Of a stretch of DNA of 64,000 bases, positions 32,595 through 42,623 are shown in pieces. Origin of the DNA: Afipia birgiae 34632. GTDB lineage: Bacteria; Pseudomonadota; Alphaproteobacteria; Rhizobiales; Xanthobacteraceae. Where the stretch lies: contig NZ_HG326652.1 of assembly GCF_000308295.2 (NCBI RefSeq), positions 2,849,931 to 2,913,930 on the forward strand, in the 5' to 3' direction. Position 1 is the stretch's first letter; every line of letters begins with the position of its first letter. Below the pieces are notes generated by a model, which searched no databases, was not told the DNA's origin, and saw nothing but the letters and a program-made list of their open reading frames with translations. The position numbers and the translations under genes are program-made.

Positions 32595-33461
32595 TCACGT
32601 CAATGCCCGCAGCCAGGCGAGGCGAGCGATCGCGTACCCCGCGAGCGCCTGCATGGATTCAAGGCGACCGGGATCGACGGAATTCTCGGCACCCTCGAGG
32701 TAGGCATCAGCCAGCGCCTCGGCGATAGTTTGCGCGTCGCATTGCTCAAGGTTCGCGGGAAATCGGCCTATCCCGGCGGCTTGAGCCGACATGCGCGTCG
32801 TTTCCTGAAGAAGCTCGCGCGCCCGATTGGCCGCTTCGCCTTCGACGCGACGCTTCAGGTCGGCGAGCTGCCCTGCCAGACGACGTTCCAGCGCCGCCGC
32901 ATCAACTTGGCCGACATTGCCCTGCTCGACTGCGCGCATCTTGTTGTCCTCGCCATGATATGCGCGCCGCCGCTCCTTTCGCAATGTGGCGACATGGCCC
33001 AATTCCTCCCGCGCCATGGCTTCGGCGGTCTGTTTGATCTCGGGATCTTCCGCAAATCCAGCTACATATGACCAGAACGCGAAAGCGCGCTCCTCATTGC
33101 GCACTGCCATGGACAGCGCACGGTAGGGTGTCATCAGTCTAGAGGTCATGATTTCCGCGGCTGTCTCGCGATCGAACGTTTCGGGCGCCTCCCAGCGCAC
33201 GAGCGCGGGATCGGGCGCTCTGCCGATACGGGATTGCGACCAGCGCGCCACACTGTCGACATGTTCGCGCTCTGCCGCGGCAAGTTGCGCGAAGACGGCG
33301 GCGAGATCCGGCTTATTCTGACGTTGCATGTCTGCCGCGAGATCGTCGTACTTGCTGGCGGACTCCTGCTCCATTGCATTCGCAAGCGCAAACAGCTCGT
33401 CGAGCGACTGCAGACTTCCTGCGGGCTCTCCTTTCAACAACAAGGTTCGTGACAGCAGCAT
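32595..33461 (-). CDS. Ferritin-like (rubrerythrin-related) di-iron protein
   Basis: A 288-residue protein. Residues 25-170 form a four-helix bundle with di-iron ligand patterns: ANAMEQESASKYDDLA, then AAEREHVDSVARW, RNEERAFAFWSYVA and AREELGHVATLRKERRRAYH. The remaining C-terminal 110 residues are helical and charged, without known domain. Such proteins detoxify peroxide or store or repair iron; beside DUF59 and DUF2249 genes a role in NO or peroxide damage is plausible. ATG 33461 is chosen because an FNR-type box at 33522 would place the start of transcription near 33487, after the alternative ATG at 33503. Confidence 0.8.
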   Translation of the reverse strand: MLLSRTLLLKGEPAGSLQSLDELFALANAMEQESASKYDDLAADMQRQNKPDLAAVFAQLAAAEREHVDSVARWSQSRIGRAPDPALVRWEAPETFDRETAAEIMTSRLMTPYRALSMAVRNEERAFAFWSYVAGFAEDPEIKQTAEAMAREELGHVATLRKERRRAYHGEDNKMRAVEQGNVGQVDAAALERRLAGQLADLKRRVEGEAANRARELLQETTRMSAQAAGIGRFPANLEQCDAQTIAEALADAYLEGAENSVDPGRLESMQALAGYAIARLAWLRALT

Positions 33462-33521
33462 GCTTCGATCCGGCACAACGTGATTTGGCAGTGAATATAG
33501 CATGCATAGTCGGAAACGGGT

Positions 33522-33535
33522 TTGACCTGGCTCAA
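33522..33535. promoter_or_regulatory. FNR-type box upstream of the ferritin-like gene
   Basis: TTGACCTGGCTCAA keeps the TTGA-N6-TCAA core of FNR sites. The position fits activation of the leftward ferritin-like gene. Confidence 0.55.
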
Positions 33536-33663
33536 GGGCGGCTTCCGCCGCCGCATCGAGCGACAGACGAGCGTTCCTGCAACCAATGTGTGACCTGCCC
33601 TTCGGTTGCGTTGGAATAGTCCGAAACCGAACTGCGATCTTTTTCTAGGTCTCGGCCAAGCTG

Positions 33664-34374
33664 TTAGCTGACGATCACTTCTGCGATCGCGCGAAGATCC
33701 TTGAGCTTGGTCACGGTCAGCGATTGATCGCGCGTGAACAGCAACCCACGCTTTTCCCAATTCGTAAGAGCACGGCTCACGGAATAGAGCGTGGTCCCCG
33801 CGATGTCAGCAATATCCTTGCGCCGCAGGGAAAGACCTATGGTCGTTCCAAACGACTCCTCTCTGCCGAATTGCCGGACCAGGCGAAGTATCGTGTGAGC
33901 TACACGTCTTTCGACGGATTGCGTGGAGACTTCCCGGAGGCGATTTTGCAGCTCAGCAAGACGTCTCCCCATGATTCTAAGAGCATTCAGCGCAACCTGA
34001 GGATGGCGGTGTATCAACCTGATCAGATCTGCTTCACTCCAGCTTACCACGACGGACGCCGCCATTGTATCGGCATCCGCGGGATATCGATGGTCAGTAA
34101 AGGCAGCCGCGACTCCAAATATTTCGCCGACCCCAATGAATCTGATGACTATTTGCGCTCCATCGCTACCCGATTGTGAGATGCGCACGATTCCTTTCAG
34201 GAGCGCGTGCGCTCGAACCCGAGTATCACCCTGATCGAATACCCTGGCGTCTTTTGAAAAAATGAGGCGCCGAGCCGATTTGCGTGCCTCATCGAGAGCC
34301 GCCGCCGAAACTCCTCGAAACAGCTCGATGCTGGCAAGTTCTCGCCGGGATATTGGCGGATCGGAATCGGCCAT
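33664..34374 (-). CDS. Crp/Fnr-family regulator of the NNR/DNR type, copy 2
   Basis: A 236-residue regulator built like the one at 28874-29602: effector barrel (VFDQGDTRVRAHALLKGIVR), long dimer helix and winged helix with TTLYSVSRALTNWEKRG near residue 190. It has no N-terminal cysteine cluster. It diverges from nosR, with a perfect TTGCG-N4-CGCAA site between them, so it is the likeliest direct regulator of the nos operon, probably in response to NO. Sequence difference from copy 1 is large enough that they may respond to different signals. Confidence 0.9.
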   Translation of the reverse strand: MADSDPPISRRELASIELFRGVSAAALDEARKSARRLIFSKDARVFDQGDTRVRAHALLKGIVRISQSGSDGAQIVIRFIGVGEIFGVAAAFTDHRYPADADTMAASVVVSWSEADLIRLIHRHPQVALNALRIMGRRLAELQNRLREVSTQSVERRVAHTILRLVRQFGREESFGTTIGLSLRRKDIADIAGTTLYSVSRALTNWEKRGLLFTRDQSLTVTKLKDLRAIAEVIVS

Positions 34375-34500
34375 TTTGCTTCACTTAGTCCCGTGAATTC
34401 CGATCATCGCAGTAAATTGCAATGCGGACGCTTGTTGAGGGTCGCAATTGTAAATCGATGATTAGTTCCTCTCTTTAGCCGGAACCGTGGGGTGTCGAGT

Positions 34501-34514
34501 TTGCGCCAGCGCAA
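34501..34514. promoter_or_regulatory. FNR/NNR-type palindrome between the regulator and nosR
   Basis: TTGCGCCAGCGCAA is a perfect 5-4-5 inverted repeat. Counting -41.5, rightward transcription would start near 34549, leaving a leader of about 150 bases before nosR. It could also serve the leftward regulator gene. Confidence 0.7.
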
Positions 34515-34697
34515 ATCGAACCGCTTTCATTGTTGATAGATTACGGGTGGTCTCCATGAGCGGAAGCGCACCTTTATGATGGAAATACTCGCAAGCCCCT
34601 CCAGGCCGTCCGCAGCGACAGGCTGTCTCCAGAGCGCGCCGGCGAGCCGATCACGCAAAACTACGTCTGCGTGCGCTCTACGCTCGAAAGGTTTTGC

Positions 34698-36998
34698 GTG
34701 AATCCGAAAGCTTGTTTGACCGTGTTCGCTGCCGCCGCTGTCATGGTGTTGGCGGCGTTGGCTTCGTGCACCGCGTTCGCGGCCAACAATCTCGCGACTT
34801 ATTTGTCAAAAGCCGCGCCGTCGCATTTCTTTCCTAGCGCCGACCGTTTCGGTCCTGTCCAAGGCGATCCGCCAATCGCGCCGGTCTATCAAAGCGATAA
34901 GCTGCTGGGCTTCGTTTATCTCAACTCCGATTTCGCCAATGCGGTCGGCTATTCCGGTAAGCCGATACACACCCTCGTCGGAATAGATCCCAAGGGAATC
35001 CTGACGGGCCTCAAGCTAGTCGAGCACAAGGAACCCATCGTGCTGGTGGGCATTCCCGAAAAGCGCATTCTGGAGGCCGTCAACAAGTTGATCGGCGCCG
35101 ACTTGGGAAGCGTGGCGCGAGGTGCCGCGCCGGCCCCGCAGGTCGATATCGTCAGCGGCGCGACCGTCACCGTTCTGGTGATCGGCGACAGCATCGTTCG
35201 GTCCGCCACCAAGCTGATCAGGAGCGGTCGTCTGGGCGCCCAAGCCAATCCAGCCGCCAGCACGGTGCCACGAGTTTCGAGGACGATCGATCCAGCAAAA
35301 AGCGAAATCCGAGATTGGCAGAGCCTCGTCGGCGACGGATCCGTCAAGAGGTTGCTCCTTTCGGTCGCGGACGTGAACAAGGCTTTCGAGAAAACCGGCA
35401 ACGCCGCCGCGGCGGCGCGTCCGGAAGAAGGCGATCCGGACGAAACCTTCATTGATCTATATGTGGCTGATGTCGCCGTGCCGACGATCGGCCGCAGTCT
35501 GCTCGGAGACGACGGTTACAATCGTCTGGTCGGCCGGTTGAAACCGGGACAACAGACGCTCGTCGTCGCCGGATCCGGCCGCTACTCGTTCAAGGGAGCC
35601 GCCTACGTCCGAGGAGGGATTTTCGATCGCGTCGAATTGATCCAGGAGACTAACAGCGTCCGCTTCCGCGACCGCGATCACACGCGCTTGGGCAATCTTG
35701 TTGCCGAAGGCGCGCCCGACTTCCCGGAAATCGCGTTGTTTACGGTGCCGCCCGAGCTCCCGCTCGATCCGACCGAACCATGGGTGCTGCAACTACTGAT
35801 GCAGCGCGTCGTCGGCGCGCGGGACAAGGCTCTAGTTACCTTCGATCTCGGCTATACGCTTCCGGAAACGTACCTCAAGCGCGAAGCGCCGCTTCAGCCC
35901 CCCGCCACCGCAGCGGCACCGCTCGCCAAGTCGGCGCCCTTGGCTGCTGAGAGGCGTGAAGCCGGTACGCCGCCGCCCGCGACCGACGAAGAGCCGCTTT
36001 GGATGCGCATCTGGCGCGGCGACGTCGTCAAGATCGGAATGACCGTCGCCGCGTTGGGCGCGCTTACGCTGATTTTCTTTTTTCAGAACTTCCTGGTCCG
36101 TCGCCCGGCGATATACGTCTGGGTTCGTCGGAGCTACCTACTCTTCATCCTGGTCTGGCTGGGTTGGTATGCGAATGCTCAACTCTCCGTCGTGAACGTC
36201 CTGACCTTCGTCAACTCGTTGCTGACCGGCTTCAGTTGGGAGTATTTCCTCGCCGCCCCGCTCATCTTCATTCTTTGGGCATCGATCGCGGCTGGGCTGT
36301 TGTTCTGGGGACGCGGACCGTTCTGCGGCTGGTTATGCCCCTTTGGAGCCCTGCAGGAGTTGCTCAACAACGTCGCCCAAGCGCTTAAGGTCCCCCAGTT
36401 CAACGTGCCTTGGGGGCTGCATGAGCGGCTCTGGCCGATCAAGTACATCATCTTTCTCGGCCTGTTCGGCATGTCACTGTACTCGACCGCGTTCGCCGAG
36501 CAACTCGCCGAAGTCGAACCCTTCAAGACCTCCATCATCCTGAAATTTGCGCGCGAATGGCCGTTTGTCCTCTATGCGCTGACGCTGCTCGCGGCGGGCC
36601 TGTTCGTCGAGCGATTCTTCTGCCGCTACATGTGTCCGCTCGGTGCTGCACTCGCGATTCCGGGCCGCATCCGGATGTTCGAGTGGCTCAGGCGCTGGCC
36701 GGAATGCGGCTCGCCTTGCCAGCGCTGCGCCAAGGAATGTCCGGTGCAAGCGATTCATCCCGACGGGCACATCAACGTCAACGAGTGCATCTACTGCATG
36801 CACTGTCAGGAATTGTATTTCGATGACCATCGCTGCCCGCACATGATCCAGGTTCGGCTGAAGCGCGAGAAGCGCGAGGCTCTGTCTTCGCCCTCCATGC
36901 GCAGCGGCAAGGGTCCGAATACCGTCATCACTGCCGGAGGCAAGCCCGTCGGCTCGCAGCCTGCTGTGCCATCACACCACCCGCAACCTGAAGCCTAG
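34698..36998 (+). CDS. nosR: NosR, membrane flavo-iron-sulfur protein for nitrous oxide reduction
   Basis: A protein of about 766 residues. After a signal peptide (ending CTAFAA) comes a periplasmic FMN-binding domain with the covalent attachment motif SGATVT at 153-158. Then follow membrane helices carrying two C-x3-CP motifs (CGWLCPFG, CRYMCPLG) and a cytoplasmic pair of 4Fe-4S clusters (CQRCAKECP, CIYCMHC). NosR is needed for nosZ expression and for electron supply to nitrous oxide reductase from the quinol pool. GTG 34698 after GAAAGG is preferred over GTG 34671. Only ten bases separate it from nosZ. Confidence 0.96.
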   Translation: MNPKACLTVFAAAAVMVLAALASCTAFAANNLATYLSKAAPSHFFPSADRFGPVQGDPPIAPVYQSDKLLGFVYLNSDFANAVGYSGKPIHTLVGIDPKGILTGLKLVEHKEPIVLVGIPEKRILEAVNKLIGADLGSVARGAAPAPQVDIVSGATVTVLVIGDSIVRSATKLIRSGRLGAQANPAASTVPRVSRTIDPAKSEIRDWQSLVGDGSVKRLLLSVADVNKAFEKTGNAAAAARPEEGDPDETFIDLYVADVAVPTIGRSLLGDDGYNRLVGRLKPGQQTLVVAGSGRYSFKGAAYVRGGIFDRVELIQETNSVRFRDRDHTRLGNLVAEGAPDFPEIALFTVPPELPLDPTEPWVLQLLMQRVVGARDKALVTFDLGYTLPETYLKREAPLQPPATAAAPLAKSAPLAAERREAGTPPPATDEEPLWMRIWRGDVVKIGMTVAALGALTLIFFFQNFLVRRPAIYVWVRRSYLLFILVWLGWYANAQLSVVNVLTFVNSLLTGFSWEYFLAAPLIFILWASIAAGLLFWGRGPFCGWLCPFGALQELLNNVAQALKVPQFNVPWGLHERLWPIKYIIFLGLFGMSLYSTAFAEQLAEVEPFKTSIILKFAREWPFVLYALTLLAAGLFVERFFCRYMCPLGAALAIPGRIRMFEWLRRWPECGSPCQRCAKECPVQAIHPDGHINVNECIYCMHCQELYFDDHRCPHMIQVRLKREKREALSSPSMRSGKGPNTVITAGGKPVGSQPAVPSHHPQPEA

Positions 36999-37007
36999 GA
37001 GACTATT

Positions 37008-38957
37008 ATGAGCGAAAATGAAAACGCAAAGGGCGTGAGCCGACGCAAATTGCTTGGAACGACTGCAGCAGCTGCGGGCGTGAGCCTCGTGGGCGGCGTT
37101 GCGCTCAAGACCGACGGCGTAATCACAGCTGCTGACGCGCAGACCAAGACGGCCCCCGCGAAGGCGGCGCCCGCAGCGCGGCCCGCGGTTCTGAAGGCCG
37201 AAGTGCATCCCGGCGAGTTGGATGAATACTATACCTTTTTCTCGAGCGGCCAGTCCGGTGAATTGCGTATCGTTGGATTGCCGTCGATGCGTGAGTTAAT
37301 GCGGGTACCAGTGTTCAATCGCTGCAGCGCCACAGGCTGGGGCCAGACCAATGAAAGTCTGAAAATACTGACCGAGGGGCTGTTGCCCGAGACCCGCGAG
37401 TTCCTCAAGACCCGCGGCGGCACCTACATGAATGGCGACCTACATCACCCGCACATCTCCTTCACCGACGGCACCTATGACGGCCGCTACGCCTTCATGA
37501 ACGACAAGTCCAACACCCGCGTCGCGCGGGTGCGTCTCGACGTAATGAAGTGCGACAAGATCATCCAGCTTCCGAACCAGCACACGGTGCACGGCCTGCG
37601 CGTGCAGAAATACCCCCGTACCGGCTATGTGTTCGCCAACGGCGAGGATGGCGTGCCGATGCCGAACGACGGCAAGATACTCGACGATCCAAAGCAGTAT
37701 CGCTCGATCTTCAGCGCGATTGACGGCGACACCATGAAGGTGGCCTGGCAGGTGATCGTCAGCGGCAATCTCGATAACGTCGATGCCGACTACCAGGGCA
37801 AGTACGCCTTCTCCACCTGCTACAATTCGGAAGAGGGCGTCACCCTCGCCGATATGACCGCCAAGGAGCAGGACTGGGTCACGATCTTCAACATCAAGCG
37901 CATCGAAGAAGCGGTGAAGAAGGGGGACTTCAAGGAAATCAACGGCGTGCCTGTCATCGACGGTCGCAAGGGCTCGCCCTATACCCGCTATGTCCCAGTT
38001 TCCAACAGCCCGCACGGCATGAACACCGCGCCGGATGGCATCCATATCGTAGCGGCGGGCAAGCTCTCGCCTACGGTCACGGTGATGGATGTGCGGCTGT
38101 TCGACCAGTTGTTCGACGACAAGATCCAGCCGCGCGACGTCGTGGTCGCGGAGCCAGAGCTCGGCCTCGGACCCTTGCACACGGCCTATGACGGCAAAGG
38201 CAACGCCTACACGACGCTCTTTCTCGACAGTCAGGTCTGCAAGTGGAGCATCGATCTTGCCAGGCGCGCGTTCAAGGGCGAGAAGGTCGATCCTATCCTT
38301 CAGAAGCTCGATGTGCACTATCAGCCCGGCCACAACCATACCTCGATGGGACAGACCAAGGAAGCCGACGGAAAGTGGCTGATCTCGCTCAATAAGTTCT
38401 CAAAGGACCGCTTCCTCAATGTCGGGCCGCTTAAGCCCGAGAACGACCAACTGATCGATATCTCCGGCGACAAGATGAAACTGGTCCATGATGGTCCGAG
38501 CTTTGCCGAACCTCATGACGCCACCATCGTTCACCGCTCCAAGATCAATCCGGTTTCGATCTGGGATCGTGCCGATCCGTTCTTTGCCGATGCCGTCAAG
38601 CAGGCCAAGGCCGACGGAATCGATCTCGAGGCCGACTCCAAGGTGATCCGGGACGGTAACAAGGTCCGTGTTTACATGACATCGACCGCGCCGGCGTTCG
38701 GACTCGAGCAATTCCAGATCAAACAGGGCGATGAGGTCACCGTCTACGTCACCAATATCGACTCGGTGGAAGACCTGACGCACGGTTTCTGCATCGTGAA
38801 CTATGGGATCAACATGGAAGTAGCGCCCATGGCGACGGCCTCGGTGACGTTCACGGCGGATAAGGCCGGCGTCTTCTGGTACTATTGTTCGTGGTTCTGC
38901 CACGCCATGCACATGGAGATGAAGGGCCGCATGATGGTCGAACCCAAGTCGGTTTGA
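37008..38957 (+). CDS. nosZ: NosZ, nitrous oxide reductase (clade I, Tat-exported)
   Basis: A 649-residue periplasmic multicopper enzyme that reduces N2O to N2. The N-terminus has a twin-arginine signal ([14 protein letters not shown]), placing it in the Tat-dependent clade I. The seven-bladed propeller with the CuZ histidines follows (for example DLHHPH near 145, GHNHTSMG near 445), and the C-terminal cupredoxin domain shows the CuA site [15 protein letters not shown] near 630. Electrons probably arrive from the pseudoazurin (27897-28352) or the cytochrome c at 43717. All parts look intact. Confidence 0.98.
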   Translation: MSENENAKGVSRRKLLGTTAAAAGVSLVGGVALKTDGVITAADAQTKTAPAKAAPAARPAVLKAEVHPGELDEYYTFFSSGQSGELRIVGLPSMRELMRVPVFNRCSATGWGQTNESLKILTEGLLPETREFLKTRGGTYMNGDLHHPHISFTDGTYDGRYAFMNDKSNTRVARVRLDVMKCDKIIQLPNQHTVHGLRVQKYPRTGYVFANGEDGVPMPNDGKILDDPKQYRSIFSAIDGDTMKVAWQVIVSGNLDNVDADYQGKYAFSTCYNSEEGVTLADMTAKEQDWVTIFNIKRIEEAVKKGDFKEINGVPVIDGRKGSPYTRYVPVSNSPHGMNTAPDGIHIVAAGKLSPTVTVMDVRLFDQLFDDKIQPRDVVVAEPELGLGPLHTAYDGKGNAYTTLFLDSQVCKWSIDLARRAFKGEKVDPILQKLDVHYQPGHNHTSMGQTKEADGKWLISLNKFSKDRFLNVGPLKPENDQLIDISGDKMKLVHDGPSFAEPHDATIVHRSKINPVSIWDRADPFFADAVKQAKADGIDLEADSKVIRDGNKVRVYMTSTAPAFGLEQFQIKQGDEVTVYVTNIDSVEDLTHGFCIVNYGINMEVAPMATASVTFTADKAGVFWYYCSWFCHAMHMEMKGRMMVEPKSV

Positions 38958-38971
38958 GGCGGGATCGGCAC

Positions 38972-40333
38972 ATGCTCTTCTTTTTGCGAATTCTTCCGGC
39001 GGCGATCATCGCCGTCGGAATCCCGGGCTTTGCGGTTGCGGAGACGCTGAGGGCTGTTCCGGAGCAGCCGTTGCAGGCCGTGCTGGACCGGGCCCAGGAC
39101 GGCGACGTCATCGAACTCTCAGCGGGTGAGTACAAGGGTGCGATCAGGATCGAGCGGCGCGTGGTATTGAGCGGATGGCCGGGCGCCGTGCTCGATGGCG
39201 GCGGTGCCGGCAACGTCGTCACCGTGACGTCGCCTGATGTCACGGTTCGCGGCGTGACCATCCGGGGATCGGGCTACGATCTGGAGAAAATGGATTCCGG
39301 TGTGTTTCTCGCGAAGACCGCGCAACGTGCCCTAGTCGAAAACAACCGCTTCGAAGGCAACCTTTACGGTATTTACGTCCATGGTGCGACGGGGTCACGC
39401 GTACAGCGAAATATCATCGAGGGCATGCAGGACAGGCGCCTCAACGAGCGCGGCAACGGCGTATCGGTCTGGAATGCGCCCGATGTCACCATCGCCGAGA
39501 ATACGTTCCGCTACGGCCGCGACGGCGTCTTCACGATTTCCAGCCGCAAGGACCGCTTCATCAACAACCGCTTCGACCAAGTGCGGTTCGCGGTGCATTA
39601 CATGTACACCAACGACAGCGAAGTCAGCGGCAACATTTCCATCGGCAATCACGTTGGCTACGCTATCATGTATTCGAACCGGCTAATGATCCGCAACAAC
39701 ATCTCGGACCGCGACCGCGACTACGGACTGCTGTTCAACTACGCTAATTACGCCGAGATCGACGGCAATTGGGTTAACGGTGGCTCGCTCGATAATATTG
39801 CAAGCAGGAAGGACGAAGGTCCGGTCGAAGAACGCGGCATGCTGCCGGAATCGAAACCCGAACCGGGCCTGCGCAGCGGACCGGGGAAATGCGTCTTCAT
39901 CTACAACACCAACCACAACAAGTTTCGTAACAACTGGTTCGAGCGTTGCGGCATCGGGGTTCATTTCACTGCCGGCTCCGAGGGTAACGAGATCACCGGC
40001 AACGCTTTTGTCGGTAACCGAAACCAAGTGAAGTATGTCGGCACCCGCGACCTCGACTGGTCTAAGGGCGGCCGCGGCAACTACTGGAGCGACAATCCGG
40101 CGTTCGATCTCAATGGCGACGGCATCGCCGACACCGCCTACCGCCCCAACGATCTCGTCGACCGGGTGCTGTGGACCGCGCCGTCTGCGAAAGTGCTGAT
40201 CAACAGCCCCGCGGTGCAGGTGCTGCGCTGGGCGCAGGCGCAGTTTCCCGCGCTTTATCCCGGCGGCGTCGTCGACACCCATCCTTTGATCGCGCCACCG
40301 CCGAAACCATCAACCAGTCGGAGGCTGCGATGA
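38972..40333 (+). CDS. nosD: NosD, periplasmic copper-chaperone-like beta-helix protein
   Basis: A 453-residue protein with a signal peptide ending near FAVA and repeated parallel beta-helix rungs (LVENNRFEGNLYGIYVHG and GNISIGNHVGYAIMYSNRL type). This is the carbohydrate-binding/CASH fold of the NosD family. With NosF and NosY it helps assemble the CuZ sulfide centre of NosZ. ATG 38972 lies 14 bases after nosZ. Its stop codon overlaps the nosF start. Confidence 0.95.
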   Translation: MLFFLRILPAAIIAVGIPGFAVAETLRAVPEQPLQAVLDRAQDGDVIELSAGEYKGAIRIERRVVLSGWPGAVLDGGGAGNVVTVTSPDVTVRGVTIRGSGYDLEKMDSGVFLAKTAQRALVENNRFEGNLYGIYVHGATGSRVQRNIIEGMQDRRLNERGNGVSVWNAPDVTIAENTFRYGRDGVFTISSRKDRFINNRFDQVRFAVHYMYTNDSEVSGNISIGNHVGYAIMYSNRLMIRNNISDRDRDYGLLFNYANYAEIDGNWVNGGSLDNIASRKDEGPVEERGMLPESKPEPGLRSGPGKCVFIYNTNHNKFRNNWFERCGIGVHFTAGSEGNEITGNAFVGNRNQVKYVGTRDLDWSKGGRGNYWSDNPAFDLNGDGIADTAYRPNDLVDRVLWTAPSAKVLINSPAVQVLRWAQAQFPALYPGGVVDTHPLIAPPPKPSTSRRLR

Positions 40334-41232
40334 CCATCACTGTCGCCGTCAACGGCGTGGAGAAGAGGTACGGCGCGGTCAAGGCGCTGCGCAATGTCTC
40401 GTTCGACCTCGGTTCGGGACGGCTGAACGCGCTGGTCGGCCACAACGGTGCCGGCAAGACCACGCTGATCAAGCTGATGCTCGGCCTCATTCATGCCGAG
40501 CGCGGCGCGGTCCGCGTGCTCGACGAGGATCCGGCGGCCGGCCAATTCTCGGCGCGCCGGCAGCTCGGCTATCTGCCGGAGAATGTCGCGTTCAACGCCG
40601 CTTTGACCGGGCGCGAAACGCTGGCGTTCTACGCGCGGCTGAAGCAGATAGAGCCCGCTTCGGCCTGGCCGCTGCTCGACCGCGTCGGCCTGATGCATGC
40701 CGCCGATCGCAGGGTCGGGACTTATTCCAAGGGCATGCGCCAGCGCCTCGGCCTGGCCCAGGCGCTGCTGGGGCGGCCGCGCGTCCTGCTACTGGACGAG
40801 CCGACCACGGGGCTAGACCCTGCGCTGCGTCAGACCTTCTACGAGATCCTTGGTGAATTGCGCGACGACGGCGCCACCGTCCTGATCTCCTCGCACGCGC
40901 TCACCGAACTTGAGGATCGCGCGGAGCATGTGTTGATCATGAACCACGGGCTACTGGTCGCGCAGGGCACGCTGGCGGAACTGCGCTCGATCTCGCAACT
41001 GCCAATCCGGGTTTCGCTCGATATTGCGCCCGGGGCCACCGTCCCGCCGGGATGGATAAACGGGACGAGTGTCGCAACTCCGCATGGCCGCATCCTGCTG
41101 GTGCCCGATGAGGCCAGCAAGATGGAGCTGCTGCGCGTCGCGGCCGGCGACCCCTGCGTCACCAATATCGAGATCGCGGCTCCGACGCTCGACGATCTCT
41201 ACGCCCATTTTCTGCGGGGGAATGCCGCATGA
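40330..41232 (+). CDS. nosF: NosF, ATP-binding subunit of the Cu-centre maturation ABC system
   Basis: A 300-residue ABC ATPase with Walker A GHNGAGKTT near residue 37, the signature YSKGMRQR near 135 and Walker B VLLLDEPTTGLD near 154, followed by the switch His (SSHALTELE). In the family, NosF drives NosDFY, which supplies sulfur for CuZ. ATG overlaps the nosD stop codon and its own 3' end overlaps nosY by four bases, so the genes are coupled. Confidence 0.96.
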   Translation: MTITVAVNGVEKRYGAVKALRNVSFDLGSGRLNALVGHNGAGKTTLIKLMLGLIHAERGAVRVLDEDPAAGQFSARRQLGYLPENVAFNAALTGRETLAFYARLKQIEPASAWPLLDRVGLMHAADRRVGTYSKGMRQRLGLAQALLGRPRVLLLDEPTTGLDPALRQTFYEILGELRDDGATVLISSHALTELEDRAEHVLIMNHGLLVAQGTLAELRSISQLPIRVSLDIAPGATVPPGWINGTSVATPHGRILLVPDEASKMELLRVAAGDPCVTNIEIAAPTLDDLYAHFLRGNAA

Positions 41233-42056
41233 GAAACATCGTCATCATCGCGGCGAAGGAAATCAAGGAAGGCTTGCGCAACCGCTGGGTTCTGGCGACT
41301 ACATTGCTCTTGGCCGCGCTGTCGCTGTCCTTGACATTCCTCGGCAGCGCACCGACTGGCAATGTCGGCGCCGGCGCGCTTGACGTCGTGGTCGTCAGCC
41401 TGTCCAGCCTCACCATCTTTCTGCTACCGCTGATCGCCCTTTTGATCTCACATGACGCGGTGGTCGGCGAGATGGAGCGGGGCACCATGATCCTGCTGCT
41501 CAGCTATCCTGTCGGCCGCTATCAGGTTATCCTTGGGAAATTCTGCGGGCATGTGTTGATCCTCGCCTTCGCCACCGTGATCGGCTATGGCGCGGCGGCC
41601 GCAGCACTTGCCATCACCGGCGCCTCAGTGCTGGCCTCGAGCTGGTACGCCTTCGCTTCGATGCTCGGGACATCGATCCTGCTCGGTGCGGTGTTTGTTG
41701 CGATGGGATATCTGATCAGCAGCCTTGTGCGCGATCGCGGTACCGCAGCGGGCATTTCCGTGGGCGTCTGGCTGTTGATGGTGCTGGTGTTCGACATGGC
41801 GCTGCTCGGCATCCTGGTGGTCGATCAGGGGCGCATCGTCTCGGCGCCCGTGCTCGAGGCGCTGCTGTTCCTCAACCCGACTGATCTTTATCGGCTGACC
41901 AATCTGACCGGGTTCAACGTTAGCCAGTTTTCCGGCATGGCCGGACTGGCCGGAACCGCGAGCACGGGCATCGTTGCACTGCTGATGGGTCTGGTGGTCT
42001 GGATAGCCGCGCCGCTCGGACTTGCGACCGCATTCTTTGCGCGGAGGGAATTATGA
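41229..42056 (+). CDS. nosY: NosY, membrane permease of the NosDFY system
   Basis: A 275-residue ABC-2-type permease with six membrane helices: near 18-38, 54-74, 105-130, 140-165, 175-195 and 245-268. The N-terminal KEIKEGLRNRWVL is the typical coupling helix start. It pairs with NosF for maturation of the NosZ copper-sulfur centre. Overlapping start and stop codons join it to nosF and nosL. Confidence 0.95.
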   Translation: MRNIVIIAAKEIKEGLRNRWVLATTLLLAALSLSLTFLGSAPTGNVGAGALDVVVVSLSSLTIFLLPLIALLISHDAVVGEMERGTMILLLSYPVGRYQVILGKFCGHVLILAFATVIGYGAAAAALAITGASVLASSWYAFASMLGTSILLGAVFVAMGYLISSLVRDRGTAAGISVGVWLLMVLVFDMALLGILVVDQGRIVSAPVLEALLFLNPTDLYRLTNLTGFNVSQFSGMAGLAGTASTGIVALLMGLVVWIAAPLGLATAFFARREL

Positions 42057-42610
42057 GTTTGCGAACCTTGCGAATCCTGGCCGCCGTTCTCGCCGCGATC
42101 TTGCTCGCGGGATGCAATCAGGATGCAGCCAATTCGGTGGTGCCGCCGCCGGTGGCGCTCAACAGCGACGCCATGGGCGTGTTCTGCGGCATGAATCTGC
42201 TCGAACATCCCGGACCGAAAGGCCAGATTATTACGGCCGGCCGGATCGACCCATTCTGGTTCTCGTCGGTCCGCGACACCGTGGCCTTCACCTTGATGCC
42301 CGACCAGCCCCGCGACATCCGGGCGATCTATGTTTCGGACATGGCGCGGGCGACAAGCTGGGATAATCCGGGCCCAACAAACTGGGTCGATGCGCGCAAG
42401 GCATTTTTCGTGATCGAAAGCCGCAAACAGGGCGGCATGGGAGCAGCCGAGGCGGTGCCGTTCGGAAATCGCGAGGCCGCCGAAGCGTTTGCCAACGACA
42501 ATGCCGGCCGGGTGGTGACATTCGAGCAAATCCCAAGTGCATACGTGCTCGGCAGCGACGTGCCGATCGACCAGAGCCAGCACAGTCGTCCGGACGTGCG
42601 GGTCAACTGA
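42053..42610 (+). CDS. nosL: NosL, copper-binding lipoprotein
   Basis: A 185-residue lipoprotein; the lipobox LLAGC puts the acylated Cys at about residue 21. The Cu(I)-binding region is visible as CGMNLLEHPGPKGQI near residue 43 and a Met-containing segment MARATSWDNPG follows. NosL delivers copper to apo-NosZ. It overlaps nosY by four bases and precedes nosX by 13. Confidence 0.95.
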   Translation: MSLRTLRILAAVLAAILLAGCNQDAANSVVPPPVALNSDAMGVFCGMNLLEHPGPKGQIITAGRIDPFWFSSVRDTVAFTLMPDQPRDIRAIYVSDMARATSWDNPGPTNWVDARKAFFVIESRKQGGMGAAEAVPFGNREAAEAFANDNAGRVVTFEQIPSAYVLGSDVPIDQSQHSRPDVRVN

Positions 42611-42623
42611 CGAGGAACAGCCG

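Noticed and set aside
37440-38339. Long leftward ORF inside nosZ
   Set aside because: High-GC antisense shadow: nosZ is intact and the antisense frame shows no family features or start signals.
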